A stretch of 64,000 bases of DNA, from assembly GCF_014836615.1 (NCBI RefSeq), contig NZ_JACSQN010000001.1:310001-374000 (forward strand), given 5' to 3'. Position numbers and translations under genes: made by a program. Positions 34,897-44,253 of this stretch are shown here, piece by piece (position 1 is the stretch's first letter; the number at the start of each line of letters is the position of its first letter). The notes below the pieces were generated by a model. The model worked only from the letters and a program-made list of their open reading frames with translations. It ran no database searches and was not told where the DNA came from. This stretch comes from Sporosarcina quadrami (GTDB lineage: Bacteria; Bacillota; Bacilli; Bacillales_A; Planococcaceae).

Positions 34897-35784
34897 GTGA
34901 GAAAATTCAAGTTTAGTATTTTGGCCATGGTAGTTGCATTAATTCTTGCCGCATGCGGCAGCAAAGAAGGATCTTCGGCAAGCGGAGACAAAGGTTTACT
35001 GGATTCATTGAGAGATAAGGGTGTAGTAAAAGTAGGCTTCGCAAATGAGAAGCCATATGCATTCGAAGATGATAATGGTGAGTTGCAAGGAGGAGCAGTT
35101 GCAATCGCAAAAGCTGTCTTTGAAAACCTTGGTATAGAGCAAGTGGACGGTAAACTATCAGACTTCAGTAACTTAATACCTGGACTCGGTGCGGGGAAGT
35201 TTGATGTCATCACAGCGGGAATGGCAATTACACCTGATCGTTGCGGAAGTGTTGAATTCGGTGAACCTGAAATGCAATACGGAGAGGGATTGATCGTTGC
35301 AAAAGGGAATCCTGAAAATCTTCGCAGTTATGCTGATATTGCTGCAAACCCAGATATTAAAGTAGCAGTCATGAGTGGAGCAACTGAAAAAGACTTCATG
35401 ATGCGTGAAGGTGTGGATGAGAAGCAAATTATGATGGTGCCTGATATTCCTGCATCATTTGCTGCAGTTGAGTCAGGACGTGCACATGCAACAACAGGTA
35501 CGGAAATGACGATTAAAATGGCCTTGGAATCAGCGAATCAAGATAAACTTGAATTCGTCGAGGATTTTGAACAACCGGATATCGAAGGAGTACCAAGTTA
35601 CGGCGCTGCAGCATTCCGAATTGACGATGATGAATTAAGAGAGGCCTATAACGCTGAACTTAAGAAATTGAAAGATGAGGGCAAGATTGCTGCACTAATT
35701 GAACCATTCGGATTTACAGAAGAAATGAACGTAGTGGATCCGGCAATTACGACTGAAAGTATTTGTAGCGGTGAAAATTACTAA
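34897..35784 (+). CDS. ehuB: EhuB-type ectoine/hydroxyectoine-binding lipoprotein
   Basis: 295 aa, GTG start with AAAGGAGG 9 nt upstream. Lipobox LAAC (Cys ~20). Family-3 binding protein with VKVGFANEKPYAFED, GKFDVITAGMAITPDRC and TTGTEMTIKMAL, which match the EhuB branch; the gene order B-C-D-A with two permeases matches ehu operons. It captures ectoine or hydroxyectoine outside the membrane for uptake as osmoprotectant or nutrient. Ligand specificity is inferred from family resemblance. Confidence 0.82.
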   Translation: MRKFKFSILAMVVALILAACGSKEGSSASGDKGLLDSLRDKGVVKVGFANEKPYAFEDDNGELQGGAVAIAKAVFENLGIEQVDGKLSDFSNLIPGLGAGKFDVITAGMAITPDRCGSVEFGEPEMQYGEGLIVAKGNPENLRSYADIAANPDIKVAVMSGATEKDFMMREGVDEKQIMMVPDIPASFAAVESGRAHATTGTEMTIKMALESANQDKLEFVEDFEQPDIEGVPSYGAAAFRIDDDELREAYNAELKKLKDEGKIAALIEPFGFTEEMNVVDPAITTESICSGENY

Positions 35785-35795
35785 GCAGGATAAAC

Positions 35796-35824
35796 GGGGG
35801 TCACGCCTTTTTAGGTATGACCCC
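35796..35824 (+). terminator. Intercistronic hairpin between ehuB and ehuC
   Basis: GGGGTCA/TGACCCC stem without a proper T-run. Such hairpins after binding-protein genes often stabilise the upstream mRNA or partly reduce read-through. Confidence 0.5.
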
Positions 35825-35875
35825 TAACCTCTTTACCTTGTAAAAAACCACTAGAATATAATTGGAGTTGTTTGT

Positions 35876-36538
35876 ATGAGTTCAATACCCGATATATCCC
35901 TTATCTTACTGAAAGGTTTAAAAGTAACCCTTATTGTACTAGTACTATCTATGATGCTTTCAACGATAATAGCGTTAGTTGCAGGTCTCTCGAGAGTGTC
36001 AAATAATCGTCTATTAACAGGCTTTACGAAATTTTATGTAGAGATATTTAGAGGTACATCATTAATCGTACAACTTTTTTGGTTTTCCTATGCATTGCCG
36101 GGCTTATTCAATATTCATTTAGGCAGCGATATTTGGGTGGCTGTTTTGGCAATTTCGTTAAATTACGGAGCGTATATGTCTGAAATTGTAAGAGGAGCGA
36201 TTTTATCAGTCCCACCTGGACAAACAGAAGCTTCAATCGCTTTGAATCTATCACGATTTCAAAGGATGCGTCATATAATCATTCCACAAGCAATTCGGAT
36301 GATGTTGCCGGAATACGGTAATTACTTAATACAAATATTAAAAGCGACATCACTAGTATCGCTTATCGGTTTAACCGATTTCTTGTATTACGGGAATATT
36401 TACAGAAGCACACATCTGACTGAAGCACCGACTGTTTATATACTCATTCTTATCTTTTACTTTCTTCTTGCCTTACCGCTTATCGGATTTACGAGGAAGA
36501 TGGAAAAAGTCGCTAAGAAAGGAGTGGTTCACGGATGA
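35876..36538 (+). CDS. ehuC: Ectoine ABC importer permease EhuC
   Basis: 220 aa, about five helices. The N-terminal KGLKVTLIVLVLSMMLS and FRGTSLIVQLFW regions and the EAA loop (QTEASIALNLSRFQRMRHIIIPQ, seen in part: EASIALNLSRFQRM) mark a polar amino-acid-type permease. Its stop overlaps the start of ehuD by 4 nt (ATGA), so the two permeases are translationally coupled and probably form a heterodimer. Confidence 0.83.
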   Translation: MSSIPDISLILLKGLKVTLIVLVLSMMLSTIIALVAGLSRVSNNRLLTGFTKFYVEIFRGTSLIVQLFWFSYALPGLFNIHLGSDIWVAVLAISLNYGAYMSEIVRGAILSVPPGQTEASIALNLSRFQRMRHIIIPQAIRMMLPEYGNYLIQILKATSLVSLIGLTDFLYYGNIYRSTHLTEAPTVYILILIFYFLLALPLIGFTRKMEKVAKKGVVHG

Positions 36539-37221
36539 CTTGGAGTTGGGAAGTATTCATTGAAACAATCCCCTTGATATTCAAAGGTCTGTGGATTACT
36601 CTCGGACTGACGATTGCGTGCTATTTATTTGCGATGATTGCCGGTTTCTTCTGGGTATTCATGAGTCGTATTCCTATTAAGCCTGTAAATTGGCTATTTA
36701 GATGGATTGCTGAGTTTATAAGATCGACTCCACCTCTTGTGCAGCTTTTTTTCATTTACTACGCTTGGCCAGTCGTACCTGTTATTGGCGTGACACTTAA
36801 CCCGTTTGTAGCAGCGATACTTGGTCTTGGAATACATTTCAGTACGTACACATCAGAGGTTTATCGTTCTGGTATTGAAAGTGTTGATAAAGGCCAATGG
36901 GAGGCATCAACAGCACTTAACTTATCGACTGCGCAAAAATGGAGATATATCATTTTACCTCAAGCTATACCACCGACGATTCCGATGCTTGGAAACTATT
37001 TGATCATCATGTTCAAAGAAGTTCCTTTGGCTTCAACAATCGGTGTTGTCGCGATGTTACATTTAGCGAATGATTATGGAGCACAATATTACAAATATGT
37101 TGAGCCTTTAACAGTCGTCGCGTTATTCTTCCTTCTATTAAGCTATCCATCTGCACTGCTTATTAGCAGATTGGAAAAGAAGTACAATCGACGCTTTGAT
37201 AAAAAGACGGCTACATTATAA
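36535..37221 (+). CDS. ehuD: Ectoine ABC importer permease EhuD
   Basis: 228 aa, homologous to the preceding permease, with the EAA loop QWEASTALNLSTAQKWR followed by ILPQAIPPTIP. RBS AAAGGAGTGG is inside the end of ehuC. It precedes the ATPase by 17 nt. EhuC/EhuD assignment between the two permeases follows gene order. Confidence 0.83.
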   Translation: MTWSWEVFIETIPLIFKGLWITLGLTIACYLFAMIAGFFWVFMSRIPIKPVNWLFRWIAEFIRSTPPLVQLFFIYYAWPVVPVIGVTLNPFVAAILGLGIHFSTYTSEVYRSGIESVDKGQWEASTALNLSTAQKWRYIILPQAIPPTIPMLGNYLIIMFKEVPLASTIGVVAMLHLANDYGAQYYKYVEPLTVVALFFLLLSYPSALLISRLEKKYNRRFDKKTATL

Positions 37222-37238
37222 AGTGAAGGAGAAATCTC

Positions 37239-38018
37239 ATGGAAGAACCAATTGTACAATATAAAGATATCCATAAATCATTCGGTGATGTGGAAGTTCT
37301 CAAAGGCATTGATCTGGACATTCTACCAGGCGAGAAAGTTGCTTTGATCGGACCAAGTGGTTCGGGTAAGACGACAATTATCCGATTACTGATGACGTTG
37401 GAGCAACCGACTTCGGGAATAATCGAAGTGAATGGGCGTAATCTATGGCAGATGACAGATAAAAAAGGTGAATATATTGAAGCTGATGATAAACACTTGC
37501 GTAGTATCCGTGGAGATATCGGTATGGTGTTCCAACACTTTAATCTTTTCCCTCATATGACTATACTGGAAAACTGTATGCTTGCTCCGACAATCGTCAG
37601 CAAGAAGGATAAAAATGAAGTGCGGAAAACAGCACTTGAAATGTTGGATAAGGTCGGTCTTTCCGATAAAGTGGAGTTATATCCAAATCAGTTATCAGGT
37701 GGTCAAAAACAACGAGTCGCAATGGCTCGTGCTCTAATGATGAGACCTAAAGTCATGTTGTTTGATGAAGTGACATCCGCACTTGATCCGGAGCTTGTAG
37801 GTGAGGTCCTGGAAGTGATACGGGATCTTGCAAAAGCAGGGGATATGGCGATGATTCTCGTCACACATGAAATGGATTTTGCACTAGATATAGCCGATCG
37901 TGTATTGTTTTTAAATGAAGGCGTTATTGAAGAGCAAGGAGATCCAAGAGAAATTCTTGTCACACCGAAAAGTGCTCGGCTGAAAGATTTCTTAGTCAGA
38001 TTTACAACGAATCGATAA
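37239..38018 (+). CDS. ehuA: Ectoine ABC importer ATPase EhuA
   Basis: 259 aa. Walker A GPSGSGKT, Q-loop [10 protein letters not shown], signature LSGGQKQR, switch His in LVTHEM. Walker B reads VMLFDEVTSALDPE, with Val in place of the usual Pro after DE, a conservative loop change that leaves the catalytic Glu. An insertion (NLWQMTDKKGEYIEADDKHL) after the first strand is typical of EhuA-like ATPases. A terminator follows. Confidence 0.87.
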   Translation: MEEPIVQYKDIHKSFGDVEVLKGIDLDILPGEKVALIGPSGSGKTTIIRLLMTLEQPTSGIIEVNGRNLWQMTDKKGEYIEADDKHLRSIRGDIGMVFQHFNLFPHMTILENCMLAPTIVSKKDKNEVRKTALEMLDKVGLSDKVELYPNQLSGGQKQRVAMARALMMRPKVMLFDEVTSALDPELVGEVLEVIRDLAKAGDMAMILVTHEMDFALDIADRVLFLNEGVIEEQGDPREILVTPKSARLKDFLVRFTTNR

Positions 38019-38039
38019 GTGTGTATGTTGTGAAGGATG

Positions 38040-38080
38040 AACGAAGACAGTATTAAAGTGAAATCTGTCTTCGTTTTTTT
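38040..38080 (+). terminator. Terminator of the ehu operon
   Basis: AACGAAGACAG/CTGTCTTCGTT perfect 11-bp stem followed by TTTTT. Confidence 0.9.
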
Positions 38081-38200
38081 GATTTACGCATAATTTTATT
38101 ATGTAAACTAATTTAGTGTTGCTTCTTGGTTGTGAAAAGATGTAATTACGACGCTGACCATGTAAAATGAGTGTGAAGAAATGAAAGGGGATAAAACAAC

Positions 38201-38638
38201 ATGAATGCATACGATGAATATATGAAAGGCATTGTTAAACCAATGCGTGAAGAACTTGTTCAATATGGATTTACTGAACTGACAACGGAAGAGGATGTCC
38301 AAAAAACAATGGATAATCTTGACGGTACTGCAGTAATCGTCATCAATTCTGTGTGTGGATGTGCTGCAGGATTAGCAAGACCGGCTGTAAGGGAAGCATT
38401 AAATGAAGTTGATAATAAACCAGATCACCTGCTAACGGTTTTCGCAGGTCAAGACAAAGAAGCTACATTAATGATGCGGGATTATTTCCCGGAAGTACCT
38501 CCAAGTTCACCATCTATCGCTATTTGGCAAGACGGCAAACTTGCTTACTTCATCCCAAGAGAGCAAATTGAAAACTTTGAAATGGAACAGATTAAAGACC
38601 ATCTAATTGGAGTGCTCAGTCAAGTTTGCAAGAAATGA
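38201..38638 (+). CDS. brxA: Bacilliredoxin BrxA (YphP type)
   Basis: 145 aa thioredoxin-like protein with the bacilliredoxin CGC motif in VNSVCGCAAGLARPA (here INSVCGCAAG, Cys ~52 and 54) and the VFAGQDKEAT segment. It removes bacillithiol from S-bacillithiolated proteins during oxidative stress. EYMKGIVKPMREEL at the N-terminus is nearer YphP (BrxA) than YqiW (BrxB). RBS AAAGGGG. Its stop overlaps the ypiP start. Confidence 0.9.
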   Translation: MNAYDEYMKGIVKPMREELVQYGFTELTTEEDVQKTMDNLDGTAVIVINSVCGCAAGLARPAVREALNEVDNKPDHLLTVFAGQDKEATLMMRDYFPEVPPSSPSIAIWQDGKLAYFIPREQIENFEMEQIKDHLIGVLSQVCKK

Positions 38639-39414
38639 CTACCATCATTACGACAGCGGGTAGACCAGATGATAAATCTGTCAAGTTAGCAGAAATTGCA
38701 CAAAAAGAATTAGGTTTTCCTATTGTTCAGCGAAACAAAAAATCAATCAACCGGTTGCAACAAGAACTTGGAGCGGATGTCTTTGTCGCTGGAAAAGACC
38801 GATATGAATTGTTTAGGACAGGTATGGAGAAGCCGTTTTTCTTTCATCCTAATTCAGCTGCTTTTCGACTGAAGAGATTACAAAATGGAGAATTCGATCC
38901 GTTAATAGAAGCTGCTAATCTGCAATCAGGAGAGACTTTTCTCGATTGTACACTCGGTCTAGCGTCGGATAGCATTATAGCATCTTATATAATAGGTGCA
39001 GAGGGCAAGTGTATCGGTATTGAAGCGGATCCCGTAGTTGCATTCATTGTTCAATATGGGTTATGCAATTATAAAAGCGACTCCGAGGCGCTTTTAAAGG
39101 CAATGTCAAACATCAAGGTTTACCACTCAAATGCACTCGACTATTTACAAATGCAGCCCGATGCGTCTGTAGACGTCGTCTATATGGATCCGATGTTTCA
39201 CATCCCTATTGAAGAATCAACGAATTTCACATCGTTACGTCAAGTAGGGGTGCATAATGAGTTGACCGAACAATGGATGACAGAAGCATACCGAGTAAGC
39301 AAAAAACGAGTCGTCGTAAAAGCTCGTTTCGATTCTCCTCTGTTTGAACAATACAACTTACATCGGAACGTTCGGCCAAATACTAAATTCCATTTCGGGT
39401 TTCTATCTAAATGA
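38635..39414 (+). CDS. ypiP: YpiP-type SAM-dependent methyltransferase (RsmJ-like)
   Basis: 259 aa, starting at the ATG that overlaps the brxA stop (ATGA), so coupled translation; an in-frame TTG 9 nt earlier is possible. The C-terminal two-thirds is a class I methyltransferase: FLDCTLGLASDS (SAM loop), GIEADPVVAF (acidic end of strand 2) and VVYMDPMFH (DPPY-like). The N-terminal part (TAGRPDDKSVKLAEIA) is family-specific. Resembles B. subtilis YpiP and rRNA methyltransferases of the RsmJ type; its substrate is unproven. Confidence 0.85.
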   Translation: MTTIITTAGRPDDKSVKLAEIAQKELGFPIVQRNKKSINRLQQELGADVFVAGKDRYELFRTGMEKPFFFHPNSAAFRLKRLQNGEFDPLIEAANLQSGETFLDCTLGLASDSIIASYIIGAEGKCIGIEADPVVAFIVQYGLCNYKSDSEALLKAMSNIKVYHSNALDYLQMQPDASVDVVYMDPMFHIPIEESTNFTSLRQVGVHNELTEQWMTEAYRVSKKRVVVKARFDSPLFEQYNLHRNVRPNTKFHFGFLSK

Positions 39415-39456
39415 AAAGCCCGTCTCTTCCGAAATGGAATGGGACGGGCTTTTTAA
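39415..39456 (+). terminator. Bidirectional terminator after ypiP
   Basis: AAAGCCCGTC/GACGGGCTTT with inner pairing, T-run on the plus strand and TTTTC on the minus strand; also ends the small minus-strand gene at 39459-39536. Confidence 0.85.
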
Positions 39457-39458
39457 TA

Positions 39459-39536
39459 TTAATTAGTAAAGTTCAATGAGCTTAAATAAAGGACGAGTAC
39501 GAGCATTCCAATTCCCATTAGCAATTCTACGTTCAT
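39459..39536 (-). CDS. Very small membrane peptide, 25 aa
   Basis: ATG at 39536 with AGGAGG at 39550-39545 (8-nt spacing), a textbook RBS. The product is almost one hydrophobic helix (ELLMGIGMLVLVLYLSSL) with short polar ends (MNV and NFTN). Upstream on the same strand TTGAAA, a 17-bp spacer and TATTCA could be a promoter, and a terminator follows the stop. These signals together argue for a genuine short gene, though chance cannot be excluded for 25 codons. Function unknown. Confidence 0.6.
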   Translation of the reverse strand: MNVELLMGIGMLVLVLYLSSLNFTN

Positions 39537-39701
39537 TTATAAAACCTCCTTCATAAGACCCAACAATATTGTTCAATTGTATTGTACAATGAATAGAAGA
39601 AATATGAAACCTTTTCAAGTTTTTTTCGTATTAATCAATAGAAGTATTAAATCTGGCAATTAAAAACTGAACTATTAAAAGATAAAAAGTAGGTGAAAAA
39701 G

Positions 39702-40304
39702 TTGAAACTATATTTACAACGATTACTAATCGCATCAGTCGCTGTCCTAACACTAGGCGTCATTTCACCAAATCATGAAATATGGACGAACCTTCAACCT
39801 AAAGATGACACGCGGGAAACAGATATCCCTAACTCCTCCAAACATGAACTACAGCTGGGCATGGAAGACTCGATATTTGAACGCGATATGTTCGATTCAT
39901 TTCCTTCTATTGATAACGATCTTTTCACGCCGGCTAAAGAGATGGCTTATTTGAAATTCGGTTCAAAAATTGGTCCTATCATTCAAAATGAATTTGATGA
40001 TATCATTTTCCCGAGAATTGAACAAGTCATCGAAGAAACAGTTGCCTTAGCAGGAGGATTGGAAAAAAGACGTCTTGCGATCACGGAAAAACCTTCAGGA
40101 CACTATTCAGAAAAAATATTTCACGTAACTGACAAAGATTCAAATAGCGATTTAATACGATTCCATGTACGTACTGAAAAGAGACCGCAAGATGGATACT
40201 TTTATAACTTCCATTATCATACTGTAGATGATGACTTTACAGTCCACCATTCACTGGGTGATATATACTGGTCAAAAAATACACCGCCGAAATGGTTATC
40301 TTAA
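39702..40304 (+). CDS. ypjP: YpjP-like exported protein
   Basis: 200 aa. The start chosen is TTG 39702 (AGGTGA 5 nt upstream); GTG 39693 is an alternative 3 codons earlier with no RBS. An N-terminal hydrophobic signal/anchor (LYLQRLLIASVAVLTLGVIS) is followed by a soluble domain with ITEKPSGHYSEKIFHVTD and FYNFHYHTVDD. Context between ypiP and thyA matches ypjP in Bacillus. Function unknown; probably on the outer face of the membrane. Confidence 0.78.
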   Translation: MKLYLQRLLIASVAVLTLGVISPNHEIWTNLQPKDDTRETDIPNSSKHELQLGMEDSIFERDMFDSFPSIDNDLFTPAKEMAYLKFGSKIGPIIQNEFDDIIFPRIEQVIEETVALAGGLEKRRLAITEKPSGHYSEKIFHVTDKDSNSDLIRFHVRTEKRPQDGYFYNFHYHTVDDDFTVHHSLGDIYWSKNTPPKWLS

Positions 40305-40328
40305 AACCATATTGGCGGTCTTTTATTT
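40283..40328 (+). terminator. Terminator overlapping the end of ypjP
   Basis: ACCGCCGAAATGGTT pairs with AACCATATTGGCGGT (two mismatches), then CTTTTATTT; the 5' arm is inside the last ypjP codons. Confidence 0.75.
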
Positions 40329-40373
40329 CGCTTTTTGTTATACTGTCATGTAAGTAACAAGGAGGACATTCAG

Positions 40374-41315
40374 ATGAAACAATACTTAGATCTATGCACA
40401 CACATTATTGAAAATGGGACAGTGAAAGAAGACAGGACTGGAACGGGGACGATAAGCGTGTTCGGTTACCAGATGCGATACGATCTTCAGAACGGTTTCC
40501 CATTAATGACAACGAAAAAAACCGCATTCCGTTTAATTGCAACGGAATTGTTATGGTTCTTAAAAGGTGATACGAATATTCGGACACTCATCCATGACAA
40601 GAATCCGATATGGGATGAATGGGGTTTTGAACGTTGGGTAAATAGCGATGAATATTCAGGACCGGATATGACTGATTTTGGCAGACGTTGCCTCAAAGAT
40701 GAAGAATTTGATGCTATCTATAAAGTTGAAATGGCTAATTATAAAAAACGGATTATCGAGGACGATGAATTTGCTGCAAAATACGGAGATTTAGGACCTA
40801 TTTACGGTAAACAATGGCGTTCATGGTCGACTGGAGACAATGTCATTGACCAGATAAGTGCCTTGATTACTGGCATTAAGACAAATCCTGATTCTCGGAG
40901 ACATCTTGTTACCGCATGGAATCCTTCAGAAGTGAGCGATATGGCGTTACCACCTTGCCATGCGATGTTCCAATTTTATGTGGCGGAAGGGAAGTTATCG
41001 TGCCAGCTCTATCAAAGGAGTGCCGATGTGTTTTTAGGAGTTCCTTTTAACATTGCATCGTATGCATTACTCGTCCATTTAATTGCACAAGAATGTAATT
41101 TAGCAGTAGGTGAATTCATCCATACTCTAGGTGATGCGCATATTTATCTTAATCACATGGATCAGGTGAAAGAGCAATTATCGCGAACGCCTAAACAGTT
41201 GCCGACATTACATTTACATATGGGGGATAAGAGCATATTTGACTTGTCAATTGATGACCTTGAAATTGAGGGATATGATCCGCATCCTAGGATTAAGGCA
41301 CCAATAGCTGTATAA
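40374..41315 (+). CDS. thyA: Thymidylate synthase ThyA
   Basis: 313 aa from ATG 40374 (CAAGGAGG upstream); an earlier in-frame start at 40335 lacks an RBS. The nucleophile is Cys in [13 protein letters not shown], followed by the folate/dUMP segment [17 protein letters not shown]. It carries the ~50-residue internal insertion after residue ~85 seen in longer ThyA (313-318 aa) and not in the 264-aa E. coli form. It makes dTMP from dUMP and methylene-THF. dfrA, which recycles the dihydrofolate product, follows after 25 nt. Confidence 0.95.
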   Translation: MKQYLDLCTHIIENGTVKEDRTGTGTISVFGYQMRYDLQNGFPLMTTKKTAFRLIATELLWFLKGDTNIRTLIHDKNPIWDEWGFERWVNSDEYSGPDMTDFGRRCLKDEEFDAIYKVEMANYKKRIIEDDEFAAKYGDLGPIYGKQWRSWSTGDNVIDQISALITGIKTNPDSRRHLVTAWNPSEVSDMALPPCHAMFQFYVAEGKLSCQLYQRSADVFLGVPFNIASYALLVHLIAQECNLAVGEFIHTLGDAHIYLNHMDQVKEQLSRTPKQLPTLHLHMGDKSIFDLSIDDLEIEGYDPHPRIKAPIAV

Positions 41316-41340
41316 ATATAGTGATGTAAAGGAGAATATT

Positions 41341-41823
41341 ATGATATCATTGCTAGTTGCTCATGATTCAAACCGTGTTATTGGTGTAAATAACAAGATG
41401 CCGTGGCATATACCTGAGGAATTAGGTTATTTTAAAAAGGTAACGATGGGTAAAGCAATTGTCATGGGACGTAAAACATTTGAGTCGATTGGCAAGGTTT
41501 TGCCTGGACGATTAAATATTATCGTAACGCGAAATGAAGATTATCAAGTAGAGGGCGCTGAAGTGTTTCATTCACTGGAAGATGCACTACAACGCGGTAA
41601 GCAATTCTCTGAAGAAGTGGTCATTATAGGTGGCGCTGAAATCTTCAATATCTCCATGTCCTTAGCGGATCGTCTGTACATTACGATCATTCGAAATGAA
41701 TATAATGGTGATACATTCTTCCCGAAATACGACGATGAATGGAAGATTATTTCTGAATCTGATGATCATCATTCTGCTTATGGAACCCCATATTCATATT
41801 TAGTTTACGAAAGAAGCTCATAA
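41341..41823 (+). CDS. dfrA: Dihydrofolate reductase
   Basis: 160 aa, normal length. GVNNKMPWHIPEEL (substrate pocket with acidic Glu ~27), MGRKTFESIG and GGAEIF are the conserved NADPH/folate-binding elements. It reduces the dihydrofolate formed by ThyA. RBS AAAGGAG; second gene of the thyA-dfrA operon. It converges on the hemolysin III gene. Confidence 0.95.
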   Translation: MISLLVAHDSNRVIGVNNKMPWHIPEELGYFKKVTMGKAIVMGRKTFESIGKVLPGRLNIIVTRNEDYQVEGAEVFHSLEDALQRGKQFSEEVVIIGGAEIFNISMSLADRLYITIIRNEYNGDTFFPKYDDEWKIISESDDHHSAYGTPYSYLVYERSS

Positions 41824-41857
41824 AAAAAGCGTCCTCACACATAAAGGAGGACGCTGA
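41822..41857 (-). terminator. Terminator at the end of the hemolysin III gene
   Basis: AGCGTCCTC/GAGGACGCT stem; the T-run (complement of A-run 41822-41828) is on the minus strand. It includes the last codons of the gene. Confidence 0.8.
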
Positions 41858-42470
41858 AAAACATTGCTGCACTACCGGCCATAACAAATAGATGCCATAT
41901 TACATGATTATAAGGAATTTTTCTGTAAGCATAAAACACTGATCCCAGTGTATAAAATAACCCGCCAACAACCAATAGAATGAAACCTTCAATTGGTAAA
42001 TTTATGTATAGCGGTTTAATACCTGCCATAATGAGCCATCCCATTACAATATAGAAAATGAGTGAAACAGCTTCATATCTATGGATGAAAAACACCTTAA
42101 ACAGAATGCCAGCTATGGCAAGACCCCATATGATTCCGAACAACGACCAACCTAAAGCTCCTTTAATAGTCACGAGAACGAATGGTGTATAAGTGCCTGC
42201 TATAAGAACATAGATTGCTGAATGATCGAAAATGGAAAAAAGTTTTTTTAACTTTACCGGCATACTGTGGAGTAGAGTACTCATAAGAAATAATAGAAAC
42301 ATGGAGACGCCGAAAATCGTAAAGCTTACGATAGCTATTCCAGTTCCATGTTCAATACCTTTTCGAATTAGAAGGACAAGGGCCGGTATGCTTAAAATCA
42401 GACCAAATCCATGCGTAATGGCATTCCACAGCTCTTCATTTGAGTTTTTATAATCGAAAGCTTCTGGCAT
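41835..42470 (-). CDS. Hemolysin III family membrane protein (YplQ-like)
   Basis: 211 aa with seven predicted helices and the family's metal-binding-like residues: NAITHGFG near the N-terminus, FSIFDHSAIYVLIAGTYTP (seen in part: DHSAIYVLIAGTYTP) and the C-terminal HVIWHLFVMAGS. It belongs to the PAQR/hemolysin III superfamily of integral membrane proteins; hydrolase-like activity is proposed for some relatives, but the bacterial function is uncertain. In B. subtilis the homologue YplQ is near the same set of genes. Confidence 0.88.
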   Translation of the reverse strand: MPEAFDYKNSNEELWNAITHGFGLILSIPALVLLIRKGIEHGTGIAIVSFTIFGVSMFLLFLMSTLLHSMPVKLKKLFSIFDHSAIYVLIAGTYTPFVLVTIKGALGWSLFGIIWGLAIAGILFKVFFIHRYEAVSLIFYIVMGWLIMAGIKPLYINLPIEGFILLVVGGLFYTLGSVFYAYRKIPYNHVIWHLFVMAGSAAMFFSVLLYV

Positions 42471-42543
42471 GTCCGTATCTCCTTTTTGAAGTATTATACT
42501 AGTATATTATAAAAGTCGCCAATATGATAAGGAAGTGCCATTC

Positions 42544-43383
42544 ATGAAAAAAATTCATATCGTCACGGACTCAACTGCAGATTTAATTGAAAACTATGTT
42601 TCGCAATATGATATACACGTAGTCCCACTTACTATACATATAGATGGTGAAACGTATATCGACGGTGTAGATATTAAACCGGAGTCATTCATAGAAAAAA
42701 TGAATACGAGCAAAGAGTTGCCGAAAAGCTCTCAGCCTGCAACAGGTATCTTCAAAGAACTTTACGATGAACTAGGTGCTGATGGCAGTGAAATTATTTC
42801 CATACATATGACAGGTGGAATGAGTGGCACTGTAAAATCAGCAGAAGCGGCTGCTTCGATGACAGATGCTAAAGTAACAGTTATCGATTCGATGTATATT
42901 TCACATGCATTAACATTTCAAGTATTGGAAGCGGCAAAGATGGCGAAAGAAGGAAGAAGCGTACAGGAAATCGAAGAGCGTCTTACAGTCGTACGTAAAA
43001 ACACAACACTATTTGTTGTTGTAGATATGTTGGATAATCTCGTTAAAGGCGGACGTATTGGAAAAGGAAAGGCGATGATTGGCTCGTTGCTTAATATTAA
43101 ACCGATAGCTACATTACAAGACGGTGTCTACACGCCTGTCGGGAAAGCAAGAAGTCATAAACAAGTTGCCTCATTTTTATATAAGGCATTTAAAGAAGAA
43201 ACAGCTGGAAAGATTATTCGATCTATTGGTATATCACATGCAAATGGTCTTGCAATGGCAGAGCCGCTAATGAATATGATAGAAGAATTCGGTTGGAAAG
43301 ACGTGAAATTCTCGTTCACATCTCCAATTATAAGCACGCATACAGGGGAAGGTGCAATCGGTTTTATGTATTATACCGATTGA
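42544..43383 (+). CDS. DegV family fatty-acid-binding protein
   Basis: 279 aa from ATG 42544 (ATAAGGAAG upstream). N-terminal IVTDSTADL and the two-domain EDD fold typical of DegV (SSQPATGIFKELYDEL, HMTGGMSGTVKSA, VVDMLDNLVKGGRIGK). DegV/FakB-type proteins bind a fatty acid and, in many Gram-positives, present it to the kinase FakA. No FakA gene is adjacent, and several paralogues are usual per genome. Monocistronic. Confidence 0.92.
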   Translation: MKKIHIVTDSTADLIENYVSQYDIHVVPLTIHIDGETYIDGVDIKPESFIEKMNTSKELPKSSQPATGIFKELYDELGADGSEIISIHMTGGMSGTVKSAEAAASMTDAKVTVIDSMYISHALTFQVLEAAKMAKEGRSVQEIEERLTVVRKNTTLFVVVDMLDNLVKGGRIGKGKAMIGSLLNIKPIATLQDGVYTPVGKARSHKQVASFLYKAFKEETAGKIIRSIGISHANGLAMAEPLMNMIEEFGWKDVKFSFTSPIISTHTGEGAIGFMYYTD

Positions 43384-43430
43384 TTTAGTGCTTAAAGGAT
43401 TCAATAAAAGAAAAAAGGGGAATTATTGCT

Positions 43431-44249
43431 ATGAGAAGAGTTATGTACATACTCATCTTCTCATTACTATTGTCAGGATGCAGTACGAGGGAAGTGTATG
43501 AAGTATCATCTTTTTCGGGTCGCGATAATGTACGGTTCGAACAATATGTCTTACCCGATTATTTCATCCCGGAAACAATACAAGTAATCGGGTTAGGCGA
43601 TTCCCTTACTCAAGGTGTTGGAGATGAGTATAAAAGGGGAGGCTATTTTGGTCGTGTCACGCTCGCGATGAACGACTGGAAAGGTGTAAAAGATTTAAAG
43701 TCCGACAATTTGGCAAAGCGCGGTAGACGCAGTGATCAACTACTGAAACAATTGGATGAAAGTGATATTCAAAAGAGTGTTAAAGAAGCCGATGTTATTT
43801 ATTTAACTATCGGAGGAAATGACATTATGAAAGTAGTGAAGAAAAATCTCTTCAATCTAGAGCCTAAGCCGTTTTATACTGAATTGGGGAAGTTTGAAAA
43901 CCGGCTTGATCAAGTATTTAAAACAATTAGAGGTCTGAATGGTGATGCTGTTATTTTTGTCGTTGGATTGTATAATCCACTTTCTATTTTAACTGATGAA
44001 GAGAATGAGTTTGAAATGATTATTGATGATTGGAACGAAGCGATTGAGATGCAAGTCATTATGGATGGGAAAGCTTGTTTTGCACCTGTCAATGACTTAT
44101 TCGTCGGTAATGAAAACTTGGTCTACCATTCCGATTTCTTTCATCCTAATGCAAAAGGATACGAATCGATGGCAAACCGCTTGATTGAAAAGATTGATGG
44201 CTGTGGTTTGACGGAGTTATCAGATGGGAAATTGGAATTGCAGAGGTGA
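43431..44249 (+). CDS. ypmR: SGNH/GDSL-hydrolase lipoprotein (YpmR)
   Basis: 272 aa. Lipobox LSGC (Cys ~17). The SGNH blocks are GLGDSLTQGVGDE (Ser), the Gly-containing block near RGGYFGRV, TIGGNDIM (Asn) and SDFFHPNAKGY (Asp and His). So a membrane-anchored esterase/lipase outside the cell. ypmS begins 4 nt after its stop. Matches B. subtilis YpmR in family and neighbours. Substrate unknown. Confidence 0.88.
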   Translation: MRRVMYILIFSLLLSGCSTREVYEVSSFSGRDNVRFEQYVLPDYFIPETIQVIGLGDSLTQGVGDEYKRGGYFGRVTLAMNDWKGVKDLKSDNLAKRGRRSDQLLKQLDESDIQKSVKEADVIYLTIGGNDIMKVVKKNLFNLEPKPFYTELGKFENRLDQVFKTIRGLNGDAVIFVVGLYNPLSILTDEENEFEMIIDDWNEAIEMQVIMDGKACFAPVNDLFVGNENLVYHSDFFHPNAKGYESMANRLIEKIDGCGLTELSDGKLELQR

Positions 44250-44253
44250 TTTT

